Shown here: piece after piece, positions 33,781-45,044 of the stretch
How positions within the stretch are numbered: the first letter of the stretch is position 1
Layout of the letters: each line of letters begins with the position of its first letter
NCBI RefSeq assembly: GCF_040712315.1
Contig: NC_134019.1
Location: 35,621,873 to 35,685,872, forward strand
DNA length: 64,000 bases
DNA from: Castanea sativa
Lineage: Eukaryota > Streptophyta > Magnoliopsida > Fagales > Fagaceae
Direction of reading: 5' to 3'
Position numbers and translations under genes: made by a program
The notes under the pieces: generated by a model
Seen by the model: the letters and a program-made list of their open reading frames with translations, nothing else
Databases searched by the model: none
Told to the model about the DNA's origin: nothing

Positions 33781-35925
33781 AATATTCTAATTCGGATCTT
33801 ATTAATTATCCATTATTTATTACATTCCATATCTATCTCTAAACCTTAAAAAAGGTATATCTCTCTCTCCTTCTCCTCCACTACACGTTTCTCTCTCTTT
33901 CTTTCTCCTCCACTGCTCTTCCACCTCCATGGCCAAGTTACCAGCAGATGGGGAAAAAAAAAAGCCACAACCGCTAGTTGCACAACTGGGATTTCTGATC
34001 ACCATGCTTTGCTTGGGCCTTAGGTTTATTCAAAAGGAACTGATAATTTCACATATTCTGTAGCCTATAATACCCATACACGACTGAACTAGTGCTCCAT
34101 ATGTGTTATTGGAATGTAAACTTATCCACTACAAAATTTCGAAGATGATAAGTACTAATGCTAATACCGCAATACCAAGTTACTAACTATATTGACAAAC
34201 AAATTGGTCCATAAAATTTTTCTCCTGTATGTGCTTGTGCTATGTTTCATTTTCTTTTGTAATTAAACAAGATTGAAAAGAATATCCATAGTCCAGACAA
34301 GTAGTTTTCGCTTGTTAGGTGACAGATCCACCAAGTCCTTTTTAGTGTAACACTAAATTAAGTCATTATTTAAGTTGTTATACTAGATATGTCACACTTT
34401 CCCAACCTTTTTATTTTTATTTTTATATTTATTTTTTGGGTTGCTAAAGTCTGTACACCAAACAAACAGATATACAAACAAAAACTTTTGGGGAAAAATA
34501 CATTTCATAATAAGGTTTAATTTTTTATTAGATGGACCATAAAATACATTTAATAATAAGGTTTGTTTTTTATTTGTTCATGTTGATGAAGCAAGGAGCA
34601 TGGTGGTGAGATTGGAATTAAGAGAAAGGCAATGGAATTGATTTGGGGAAAATCGATGGAAGAGAAAGAGAGAGCAGAGAAAAACATGAATTATGGAGGA
34701 GAGAGAAAGAGAAAAACTTAGACCATTTTTTTGGTTTAGAAATAGGTATAGAATGTTATAAATAGGGATAATAAATGAAATCCTAATCAAAATATCAACA
34801 TTAATGAGTGTCTTTTTTTTACCGTTGAATCTACTTAAATCCAATGGTTTAGAAAATGTGTAACTCTTTAGAGTTACAACAAGTGTAACTTGAACTCATC
34901 TCTTATCTTTTTTCATTAAAAAAAATAAAAAGTATATGATCTAAACACGTATTTTTTATAAATTGAAACAAATATGACATATTGGTAAAGAAAACAAATA
35001 GAATATATGACACAAAATTTCTTAAAACAATGTATTTAGAATGAGGATTAAGTTTTTTTTTACTTAAATGAGATTCTTCTCCCAAAAAAAAAAAGTTAGA
35101 TGACTATTTTTAAGGTTAAACTAACTAATAAATTTATAATGATTTAATATTTTGAAAACTATAATCTTGAATCACAATTTCTTATTTTTTTTAACATACA
35201 TGCTAAATTTCATATTAATATGATATTATTTATTATTTTATCTATAAATTCAATTTCTAAGATATTAGAAAAAAAAAAGACTTGAAATTAGATGTAATTT
35301 GAAAATTTAAAGTATGAACTCAATCCATATCTATACAACTATTTATACCAAAATGGAATACGGGCCAAACAATTTGGGACGGAAGGAGTACTATTTAAGA
35401 GACTTTCCATGTTTGGGATCCTCATTTTTTTTTTGTTCGAAAATGCCCCTACATCTTTATATTTAAGTAGAGACAAAATTAAAGGACAATTCGATAAAAA
35501 TACAACTCTAACTCTCTTTAAAACATTGCCTAAAAAACAGGGTTACTCTCTTGTTGATTTTCAAATTACTTTATTCACTTATAAATTAGGTTCTCAAAAT
35601 AAAAATTATATATATAAAAATAAAAACACATTTTTTTTTGCTATAAAATAAACGTGTAATATTTGTTCATTTTTTAAGCTAGTCTCATAACACTCTTGGT
35701 TATATTAGTAGTTCTAAATGCGTAATATTAATGAGAAAATGTGTAAATCTCAAATTGGAATAAATGAAAAATTAGGACTATATAAAAATAATTAAAAAAG
35801 AAAAGCCAACCACATCCAATTTTTTTCTAATGAATTAATTATGCTAAATGATTAATATAAATATATAATGAGCCATGTGCAATTTCAACACTAAGTTTCT
35901 TTTGTGTGGATAATTTGATATGTAC
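33781..35925. other. AT-rich spacer
   Basis: No gene is supported. The GAGA/TCTC-rich stretches at 33858-33920 and 34660-34715 look like leader-type sequence, and the rest is AT-rich with homopolymers. Confidence 0.45.
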
Positions 35926-36750
35926 AAGGAAAAATTTTAGCCAAAAAATTGATTGTAGTCAATGGCTAAAATTCTTATAAAAAAAATGACAAAATTTAAC
36001 TACAAAATTAATTGTAGTCTAAAACGGCAATTTTACTTAATATCTTTTTATTAGCGGTAAATTTTGACAAATTCACCGTTGAATTATATTTTCTTCTTAT
36101 ATCCTTTATGCTTACAAAACTTATAGAAAATTAAAAATTAATAGTTATGTCATAAATAAATTGTTTAAATGTCAAATTTTTGTAATAGAAAATTATGCAT
36201 AAAATATAAGTTTATAGATCACATAATAAATAATATTAGATTGACACAAAATTTGATATGTGTATTCAAAGCGTAATGAACATTCAATCCAATTGATAGA
36301 TTTTCAAAATATATTATAATGTTAAAAAAAAAAAAAGTAGTAGCCTTAGAGTATAACCAAATTTGTAACTAAATTTTTTCCTTTTTAAAAAAATTAATAT
36401 TATTGCATGTTTTGAAAATCTAATTGTTAGATTGCATGTTCTTTACATTCTTGATAAACATGTCACAATTTGTATCAATCAGATGTTATTTACTCTTCAA
36501 TTTATAAACTTATTTTTATGTATAATTTTAGACTACAAAATTTGAAATTTAAATATTTGATTGATGATAGAACTATTGATCTTTGATCTTATGAAATTTT
36601 TGCAAGCATCAACATATAAGAAGAAAATATAATCCAATAATGAATTTATCAAAATTCACATCAAATAAAAATATATTAAGTAAAATTGTAACGATTGGCA
36701 ACAACTAAATTTCTACTTTAAAAAAAAATTGTAACCAAACTTTGTTCTAT
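35926..36750. mobile_element. Probable Mutator-like MITE with long inverted repeats
   Basis: CAATTTTACTTAATATCTTTT (about 36029) and TTATATTTTCTTCTTATAT on the left are mirrored by AAATATATTAAGTAAAATTG (about 36669) and ATATAAGAAGAAAATATAA (about 36615) on the right. The arms exceed 100 bp and are imperfect. The outer limits are approximate and no duplication was identified. Confidence 0.5.
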
Positions 36751-36765
36751 ATAAAATAGGTAGAG

Positions 36766-37376
36766 GTGGAAAAAATCCGACATACCCATGAACATGTCAC
36801 AAAATTATCAGGTTATGAGGTGAGGCTTAACAAGTTCATGTTATATTCAGGTTGACACGCCTGACTTGTTTAATAAATGTGTTGTGTTTGTGTCCAACCC
36901 ACGAAACCCGTTTGACATGCGTGACATGTTTAACTAAATATCATTTTATCAATATATTCTTCAAACCCCTAAATATAATCTTATTTTATTTCTAGTTGCA
37001 TTCTCCCAAGCACATTACCACCTCTCACTCTCATACCTCAATCTCCCTAAGTAATATCTTATTTTATTTCCTAGCTGCATTCTCCCAAGCCCCTTGCCAC
37101 CTCTCACTCTCATACCTCAATCTCACCTTACCTAACTTTTTTTGTTTTGTTTTTAATAGTCCATATCAATTAAGTTAATACTATTTTTTTTTTCCGTCTT
37201 TGATAAAATCTAATAAAAAAGTTGACACGAGTTACTTGTTTAATAAAGAGGCCATGTTGGGTTAACAAATTCTGACCTATTTAATGAAAGTGTTGTGTTC
37301 ATGTCAACCCATTCAGTCAAATACTCGTGAGTCGATACAACACAAACCCAACACGCAAACACAAATTGTCACCCAT
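36766..37376. mobile_element. Possible degenerate hAT-like element with an internal tandem repeat
   Basis: The ends TAGAGGTGGAAAAA and TTGTCACCCATAA resemble plant hAT termini (TAGGGGTGGCAA type). The interior carries GTTGACACG and CTTGTTTAATAAA in several copies. A unit of about 78 bp is tandemly repeated at 36978-37047 and 37056-37127 (CATTCTCCCAAGC, ACCTCTCACTCTCATACCTC). No clean target duplication was found. Confidence 0.4.
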
Positions 37377-38257
37377 AACAATAGATAATGTGGATTTAAA
37401 CTTTGAATTTTTCCATTGAAAACACCATAGAGGATTTTTAACACTAGTTTTGAATTAATAAAAAACAAAAACATTTTACATGACCACTTTGGTCACAATA
37501 ACAAGTTTCAAACTTTCAATCAACTAAACTAAATATGAGTTAGTTTCAGTTAGTTTAAGTTTTAGGACCCATTTAGTAAGGGTTTAATTGTTATGGAAAT
37601 ATGTGTGAATGAAAAAGTATTGTGGAAATATGTGTTGTGGTATTTAAATAATGAAAATCATTGTTCAAACAACATTGCCAAATAGGCCTTGAAGTTTTAT
37701 TTCACAAAAAAAAAAAAAAAGATTTGTAAAATTTTTTGTATTCGAATGAGAGATTACATCAAAAACCAATTAGTATTTTTTTTTTTAGAAAGAGAATTAA
37801 TATCTTGGTCAGGTGATGAAGTGCAATGATTATGGAGCGTACCCTATAAGTTGAAAATCTTAAAAAAGAAGCACTAAAAGTAAGCTAAATACAAGGAGTA
37901 ATTCTTAGGTACTCATGGAGCATAGAGAACGATATTTTCTCCTCTCACATTTATGATGTGATTCATTTATTAAATGGTGGGGTCTAGCATGAATGGGAGA
38001 GAATGAAACACCATTTCTTCGTATTCCGGGGGTATGTTTGGTACATCAACTTCAACACATGTTTTCATTTTTTAAATAATATTACATGTATTTACACACA
38101 CTTTTTCACCCATACGTATTTCCAAAAAAACTGAAAACTTTTATTTAAACACACGTATGAAACGGGCTTTAAGAATTTTCCAAATACGAGTACAACTTAA
38201 ATATCTTCCTCAAATTTTTATTACCCATTTTAGAACCCAAAAAAAAAAAATTGAAAC
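37377..38257. other. Spacer with small repeat remnants
   Basis: No gene is seen. About 37745-37880 resembles a decayed family-B SINE (CATCAAAAACCAATTAGTAT, TATCTTGGTCAGGTGATGAA, CTATAAGTTGAAAATC). About 38025-38171 may be a short MITE opening GTATGTTTGGTACATCA. Confidence 0.35.
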
Positions 38258-38260
38258 TTA

Positions 38261-38684
38261 GGGTCCGATTGATTGGAGGAGTGGAAAAGTAAGATGATGA
38301 GAAATTAGTGGGAGAATGGAAAAGTGGAAGGATAAAAAAGGTTTGGTTTTCCATCATGTGTGTTTGGTTGGAAGGATGAAAAAGTGGAAGGGTGAAAAAC
38401 TTTTTTGTTTGATTGGAGAGAAAAATAGGAGGATGGAAAATATAATTTATATAAATTGACTATTATGTCCTTGTGGGAAAGTGAGAGGGGTAGGTAAGTG
38501 CAATAAAGTGGGGGGGTATAAGTGTAAATTATATCATTCAGTATCTTTTTCTCCCCATTTTTCTCACAAATTGGGAGGATAAAAAAATGTGGGCTCAGAG
38601 TGATTATTTTCCTTCCCATTTTCTGTCTCTCTTGTTTTCCACTTTATTTTCCACCCTCCCTGTTTTTACCCATCAAACGTACCC
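38261..38684. mobile_element. Tourist-like (PIF/Harbinger) MITE, 424 bp
   Basis: The ends GGGTCCGATTGATTGG and (inverted) GGGTACGTTTGATGGG are flanked by the 3-bp duplication TTA (38258-38260 and 38685-38687), as expected for PIF/Harbinger elements. The interior is rich in GGAAAAGTGGAAGG words in one half and their complements in the other. It is non-coding. Confidence 0.78.
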
Positions 38685-38687
38685 TTA

Positions 38688-39563
38688 AATTCTAAGTTTT
38701 GGACTGCTCACTGTCCGGACCTGGGGCCCTATGATCGAAGCCAGAGTTCAGAATAAGCTTGTAGATGTAACCAAACACAACATGCTAGTCAAAGCGTTTG
38801 GTAACCCTGCATCGCGTAACCCCGGTTAACAAAAACTGTGGGACCCACAAGGGTTAAAGGGTTGGGCCCACAGGTGTCACGTGATACTGAAAGCCTGCAA
38901 TGACGGAATTGATATTTTTAAGGAAAGAGAGAGAGAGAGATATTTACTAACCTCGAAAATATCTTAAATGCTTAAAAAACAGATTTGCCCCTCATGTCTT
39001 ACGAGATTTTCAACTTTCCAAACCTGCAATTATTGTCGTTTTTATTATATTGTTATTCATTCATTTTTATATGGGGCCCTCTAATAAATCCAATGCACCA
39101 ATCCTAGAATGGTATCTTTGTGCCTTAACTTTGGTTTTGGATGGGAACAAAATATTAGTAATTGGGACACAAGAATGGGTCGGCAATTAATGGCCTTGGT
39201 ATTGTAGGTCAACCCAATAAATTCTAAGAGATTGTAGTTGTGGGCTTCATTTTAGCCATTAAAGCCCATTGGTCTCATAGGATTTACATGAAGGGTTTGT
39301 AAAGTCTAAACTTGAGTCCAGTGTACTGATCCTAACACAACATGATTTAGAATCGTATCCAGTTTACTTGACACGATTTGAATACGTATCCAAATCTAAA
39401 CACGTGTTCAAATTGTGTTGAGTCTAGTGCACTAATGCATTAGACCTAACCCGTGGCTAAGGTTGTATAATCTTTCCTTTTTTTTTTTTGAAAAGAAGAA
39501 TGGAACCACTTTATTAATCTATGAAAAATTATGGTGTTACATCGAGATTTATGGAACCACTTT
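38688..39563. other. Spacer
   Basis: No gene is seen. There is a GC-richer patch at 38700-38900 and a short GA run at 38921-38941. About 39318-39450 has weakly mirrored ends (CAGTGTACTGATCCTAACAC, GTGTTGAGTCTAGTGCACTA) that could be a decayed MITE. Confidence 0.4.
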
Positions 39564-39724
39564 ATTGAATCTTGTTGTGCAATAAAAGAATCAAGATTTT
39601 CATATGTACCAAAAAAGAAAAGAGTATTAAAGTAAAGATATTTCCTACTTAGTTTATGTAATACTCTTTTCTTTTTTGGTACATATGAAAATCTTGATTC
39701 TTTTATTGCACAACAAGGTTCAAT
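39564..39724. repeat. 66-bp near-perfect inverted repeat with a 29-base loop
   Basis: Arm 1 (39564-39629) and the reverse complement of arm 2 (39659-39724) match at 65 of 66 positions, with one C/T difference near the outer end. The spacer is 39630-39658. Transcribed from either strand it would fold into one long, almost unbroken hairpin. I do not recognise the arms as ends of a known transposon, and no duplication flanks the pair. Confidence 0.93.
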
Positions 39725-40571
39725 CTTAGGGTTTTTTTTTTTAAAAAAAAAATTACAAGAAGAAATTTTATGAATTAAATTAATTGATACACATGGCGAA
39801 ACAAATTTTAAGGTTATTAAAGTTGTATGAATAATATTGAAACCAAAGAATTTGTGTTGTAATCATATAACATAGTACTATCCAATACAAAAAGAGTTGA
39901 GTCCTAAAAATTGTGGTTTATCTATTTTATTTTTATTCATTCTAACTAAATAATCTATCAATAAACTCTGACTACGCTTACATTTTGCCTTCAGCTTCCC
40001 TACACTTTTATGATGTTGTAATCTTTAGGCAAGTTTGATTCTTTGAGCATTGCTGCTTCACTACTTGTTGTATGATTGAACTTCCTCCCCATTTCATCTC
40101 TACTTCATAATGCTAACTGCTAAGGTTAGGCGCATCATTCTAAAACAATTTCTCATTCTCTTCCTTCTGGCCATATTTGTATGTTCCAATAGGGGATACA
40201 AAAAAAACTTAGAAATTTAAAAGTTTATGGAACCGTTTTGAGATTTAACAAGCATGGAGGATAAACAGGTAATGTAATCCAAAAAATGATTTATAAAAAA
40301 AATAAAATAAAAAAGTTACTAAGTGGTATAAATTGATAAAAGTTATATCATATATAACTTGAACCCATACTTTTTTTAATATATAAGTGGAGCAAGCACC
40401 AATTTTCTCTTTTTTCAACCATTCAATTTACATGAAGATAAAATTCAATTTTGAGTGTTTGATATCGTATAATTAACACATGTAAATGTTCTATCCATGA
40501 TATATTTGAGAACTTTAAGATATCATCGACAAACAATATCTGTCGACATAACAAAACAATAATAGTATATG
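39725..40571. other. AT-rich spacer
   Basis: No gene is seen. It ends with TATAT at 40572-40576, the target duplication of the Gypsy element. Confidence 0.5.
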
Positions 40572-40576
40572 TATAT

Positions 40577-41253
40577 TGATGATGCGAAGAAAATCAGTAG
40601 GCTGGATGCTTCGGACTTGAAAGGACTACTTGCTCTCTCGATGGCCTGAAAAAGAAAGAAAAGAAATCAAAGGTGACCGGGGTCGCCGGCCAAGAACCCT
40701 CCGATGCCAAAGTTAGTTTTCTTTCTATATTTTTAGAGTTCCAACTTTTTGGGAAAAGTAAAATCGTACATTTGTTTTGTCTGAATGAACGTTTATATAG
40801 TGTCCTAAGAACAGTTATCAAACTTGTAATCTCTCTTGGATTTGAGGAGGTGTGAGGGTTCAGAGATAATTTTCACAACTGCTTGGGAGTTACATATTTC
40901 TCACCTAACTGTTGTTGGAAGTTATGCGTGTAATAAGGAGTTGTTCTACACGCTTAGGAATTTTCCTAAGTGTCCAGGGTTCGTCCAAGGGTCCTCGTCC
41001 TGAGGGCTTCCAGCCGAGCGTACCTCACATCCTGGGGAGGTCCTTCTTTTATGGATGACCCTTTCCATGGACGAGGTTCAGGACGACCTGGGACAACATG
41101 GCGGGGTTCTTGTGAAACTTGACCACACAAAACCTCATCCAAACTTCTCCCTGTATGGACGACCTTCATGGATGAGGTTCTGACAGCCTTCGATTGTTTG
41201 GTCTTGCCCTGGACGACCTCCATGGACGATTATTTGGAGTTTATCCCCCATCA
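40577..41253 (-). repeat. 3' LTR of the Tat-type Gypsy element
   Basis: 677 bp, TGATGATGCG to CCCCCATCA on the plus strand. Immediately beyond, GTTGCCCCCTT (41254-41264) is AAGGGGGCAAC on the minus strand, the expected polypurine tract, which confirms minus orientation. Confidence 0.93.
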
Positions 41254-41452
41254 GTTGCCCCCTTGTCTATGGGTCGTCTAGGAAGCATATAAAATGATGT
41301 CATTTTTGGACGTGTGTCTTTATGTTAGCTGTATGTGTGCCACATGTCGTAGCTTCATTGGCAACTTGTCATGTCGATTTAATTTCTCGAGGGAAATGCC
41401 AGGTGGCGTGTCTTGATTGGTCATGTAATTCGAGACACCATTTTTCAACGCC

Positions 41453-41460
41453 TATAAATA
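41453..41460 (+). promoter_or_regulatory. TATA box for the antisense ORF
   Basis: TATAAATA on the plus strand, about 200 bp beyond the 3' LTR and about 160 bp before the first ATG of the antisense ORF. It is well placed to start the opposite-strand transcript, and its orientation is opposite to the retroelement genome. Confidence 0.55.
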
Positions 41461-41620
41461 GTGGATTTCCTTACATACCCTCTGCACTTTTTCAAATTTT
41501 CTTTTTTGACATCCTCGTCTTAGCGCCTCGTCTAGAAGTTTCCTGCGTCCGTAGTTCCCTTTCGTCTAGACTCAGGTATTTTCTACATCCTCGTCCTCGG
41601 GTGTTAAGCTTTCTAAAAAA

Positions 41621-43920
41621 ATGTCTGTAGAGCTTTCCTCGTCTAGCAATAGCGTTGACAAAGCTGTAGACGAGTATCATGACCCTAGTAGTTTTAGTGG
41701 GTCTAGTGATAGTAGTAGTGGTGATAGCCATAGTAGTAGTGAGGGAAACACCACGGACGAGTATACGTCAGGTGTTCTTGGGATTCCCTTAGAGGAATTT
41801 CAAGAAAGCCTTAGGACGAGGATTGAGTCTGGGTCTAGGGCTGGCACTAGTGCCCCCTCGTCTTCTGCTTAAGACGAGGAATAAGTGGTCTATAGTTGTG
41901 CTATTGGAGTTGCCTCCAAGACAGACGAGAGAAAGTTAGGCCTCCTTAAGTCTTGATACCAAATCCCTGAAAGTTTAAATCCTAGAGTACTTGTGCGTGA
42001 TGAGTGGTGTTGTCAGCCCCGTTTTGGTGTTGGCATTTATGAGGCTTACCTCTTGGGAGGTTTGAGGTTGCCCCTCAATGCCTTTGCCAGGAAGTTGCTT
42101 TTTAGGTTAGGCTTAGGTATTTGTCAGTTCAACCCCAATGCATGGAGGCTAATAGTCGCTATGCAAGTTTTATGGAGGGAGGTGTTTGAGGGGAATCGTC
42201 CTCTTACTGTGGACGAGTTCCTCTACTGTTATAAGCCCTCCAAGATTAACCAATCCCTTGGCTTTTACCAGTTTACAGCCAGAGGGAGAGATTATAGGCT
42301 GATTAAATCCTTAGTCACCTTAGATAGGAAATGGAAGATGGAGTTCTTCTTCGTCTCTGGCTTTTGGGCTGGACGCCCTATTGAGGTTGACAGGGATTCA
42401 TTCCCTCCCTACATAGGAGAATTAGGGAACCTTCGTCCTGAAGGTATGTCTGGCTGTCCCTTCAACTTTTGTTACACTTCGTATTGTAGTCGTCTAATCA
42501 CCCTCCTCTTTTTTGTAGGTGCCAGACGACCTCATTTGAGCAAGTTTTACCTTGGATGAATTAAGAAAGCTCATCTACACCCTGAAAGGGACTTCCACTC
42601 TTTGGTCACCTTCCAACGCCTCGCTACTTGGGGACTTGGTCCTGAGCCTACTTCTAAAGCCACAGCCCACGAGCGTACAGTTTATAGACGTAAGTTTTTA
42701 CTTTTGAATGATTTCTTGTCATTTCTAGGGGTGATTCTAACAAATTTCTCTGCAGGAATGGCCACCATGAAGGAGAATAAAGGGAAGGAGATAATGGACG
42801 AGATTATGGGGCCCGAAGTTCAGCCTCAACCTCGTCCTGCCCTCGAGGAGTCTCAGCGTCGTCCTGTCCTTAAGGAGTCTCAGCAGTCTCGTCCTTGTAC
42901 TGGGGACAAAAGAAAGAGTTTGTCCCTAGGAGTTGATTTGGGGAATCTCTCGAGCAGACGTAAGGAAAAGAGGGCCAAACACAGGTCGTCCAAGGTTAAA
43001 AAGGCTCAAACCTAGGACGATCAATCCCACCCTTTCCTCGTCCCCAAGAGTCCCATCCAAATTTCAAATGTTGATTTTGAACCGAAGGATTCTCCATCTG
43101 TGCAGATCTCGTCCAAAGCTGACCCTCTTCCCTCGTCTCAGCCTTCTCAACAAGCCCCTTAAAACCTTCTTTCTAGCTAGGGCGTGGCTTGGGAAAGGTT
43201 TGAGAAGGTTGTGACAGACGAAGACGTGATGGCGTGTTATGACATGTCTCTAAAGGATTTTGAGCGTTCTGGCGTTCATGACCTTTTTGAGGTATGCCCC
43301 CTTCTTCTTTTTTATTTTTTTATTTTTATATATATATATATATATGCCTCGTCTTGCTAGTTTCGTATATATGCCCATTATAATGAAAATTTTAATTTGT
43401 GCAGGCTATGTCTAAGTTTATTGCTGCATCCAGGCAAGCAACTGAATTGGATAAGACGAGGATTTTGCTGGAGAAGACGATTCAAAAGGGAAAGGACGAG
43501 TCTACAAGGTGGGCTGAAGTAGCTGCCAAGGCTAAGGAGGATGCGAAGAAGCTGAGGAGCAACATCGAGGAGTTGAGGACAGACGTCAAAGAGAAGAACG
43601 CTCGTCTTGAACTCCTCCAGAAGAAAAACGACGAGCTTAGCGCCCTTCTTGCCAAGGCTAAGGGAGACGTAGTTGCAGAGTTTCAGGCGTCCATACAATT
43701 CACTATTCTATTGGACACTAACTACGCAGCTGGGTTTAAGGATTTTAGGATGGAGGCAGTGGAGAAATTTCCTGAAATTGACTTCAGCCAAGTTAAACTT
43801 AACCTTGGTGGAGCTACTTCGAGTTCCCTCCTCCAGACGAGCTTAGAAGACGCTAATATTGAGGATGATGCCTCTACAAAGCCAGCTCAGGACGATCCCA
43901 ATGCTGATGCTCCTCCTTGA
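41621..43920 (+). pseudogene. Antisense ORF of the Gypsy element: 'putative gypsy type transposon' protein, four exons
   Basis: Four exons are inferred: 41621-42443, 42519-42689, 42756-43291 and 43405-43920. The introns are 75, 66 and 113 bp with good borders (GTATGT...TTTGTAG, GTAAGT...CTGCAG, GTATGC...GTGCAG). The total is about 680 codons. In order there are a Ser/Asp-rich N-terminus, a conserved domain (FGVGIYEAYLLGGLRLPLN, CQFNPNAWRLIV, LTVDEFLYCYKPS, FYQFTARG, FFFVSGFWAG), a basic linker with KRKSL and RRKEKRAKH, and a coiled coil (about 43405-43680, with AKEDAKKLRSNIEELRTDV). A short conserved tail contains FKDFRMEAVEKFPEIDFSQ. At least six in-frame stops (near 41871, 41883, 41967, 42557, 43014, 43160) but no evident frameshift mean it was once one protein. 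Its function is unknown. Confidence 0.82.
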
Positions 43921-45044
43921 AGACGAGATTTTTTTATTAATCATTCAAAGTGTTTGTTTTTGTTTTTGTTTCTTTATTTTGGTCCACTGTTTTTAGGACC
44001 TTTTTTAGATGTATTTGAATACAATTTTCTCGTCTAGAGTTTTCTGGATGAGTTTATTAACAATTGCCTTTTTAAGGCTTACTTTGTAAAGGTTTTTGGA
44101 CGATGGTCGTCTACCCTTGTTTTAGACTTTGATAAATGCATACTTTTATCCAGTATTGGATTTTATTGTTTAGACGAGTTTATGCTCTACTTTCATCATT
44201 AGATGTTATTGGCTTTTAAGTAGTGAGTATTCTAAGTGTTGTATGGTCGTCCATGCATTTTTCTTATGGATAACCCACATATGCATGGACGTCTTTGTTA
44301 GCCATTAAATTTTTTTTAAGTATGACTCGTCTCAAAAATGGCGATGATGATCATGCATCCTTTTCCTCGTCCTTGGGTTAGGCAGTTGGCATTCGTCTTT
44401 CGTCCAGGCGTTTACAATGTTTACCTCGTCCTAGAGCATATGGGCGTCTTGGTCATATGCTCGTCCATGGACAAGTTTCACCGTATGCCCTTTTCTCGTC
44501 CGTTGACTTTCAGACGAGCATGCCTTAGCATATTTTCCTTTGCTTTATCCTCATCTCGAGGGAAGCTTATGAACGTTACATCCCTACGTCCAGAGATTTT
44601 CATTCACCTTAGGCTTTTGCCCCCCCCTTGTGGGTATTATTATGGAAATTAGATTTATGCATTAAATACATTAGAAATCCAAACCATATTATTATATGAA
44701 CATTGTCCACAAATATGGCACACGCTTATAAGCTAGTGCCTTATTGAAATACTTAAGAAAATATATAACCTCGTCTTTCATAAACTGATCTGTAGACGGT
44801 GCAAAAGTTTAAGAACTAGTGCACTTTTTATTATTAATACACACCATAGTAGTAATAAAAACACGACAGTAAATATAAGTGAACACGTAGATTATAGCTG
44901 TAACTTCGTCCATATCCACAACCTCGTCACCTGATAGTACCTCCTCAGGTGCTCCATGTTTCATGGATGCTCTAACTTTTGTCCGTTCAGAGCTTCCAGG
45001 TAGTAAGACCCCTGCCTTTTGCAGTTGATTACCCTATAGGGTCC
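43921..45044. other. Non-coding interval between antisense ORF and integrase
   Basis: This lies inside the Gypsy element, between two convergent reading directions. I see no conserved protein; the open frame 44338-44652 looks like chance. The stretch is strikingly rich in CTCGTC, TCGTCC and GACGAG words. It should hold the 3' ends of both transcripts. Confidence 0.55.

Noticed and set aside
44338..44652. 104-codon plus-strand frame between antisense ORF and integrase
   Set aside because: It has no similarity to the antisense ORF domains and lies in the CTCGTC-rich non-coding interval.
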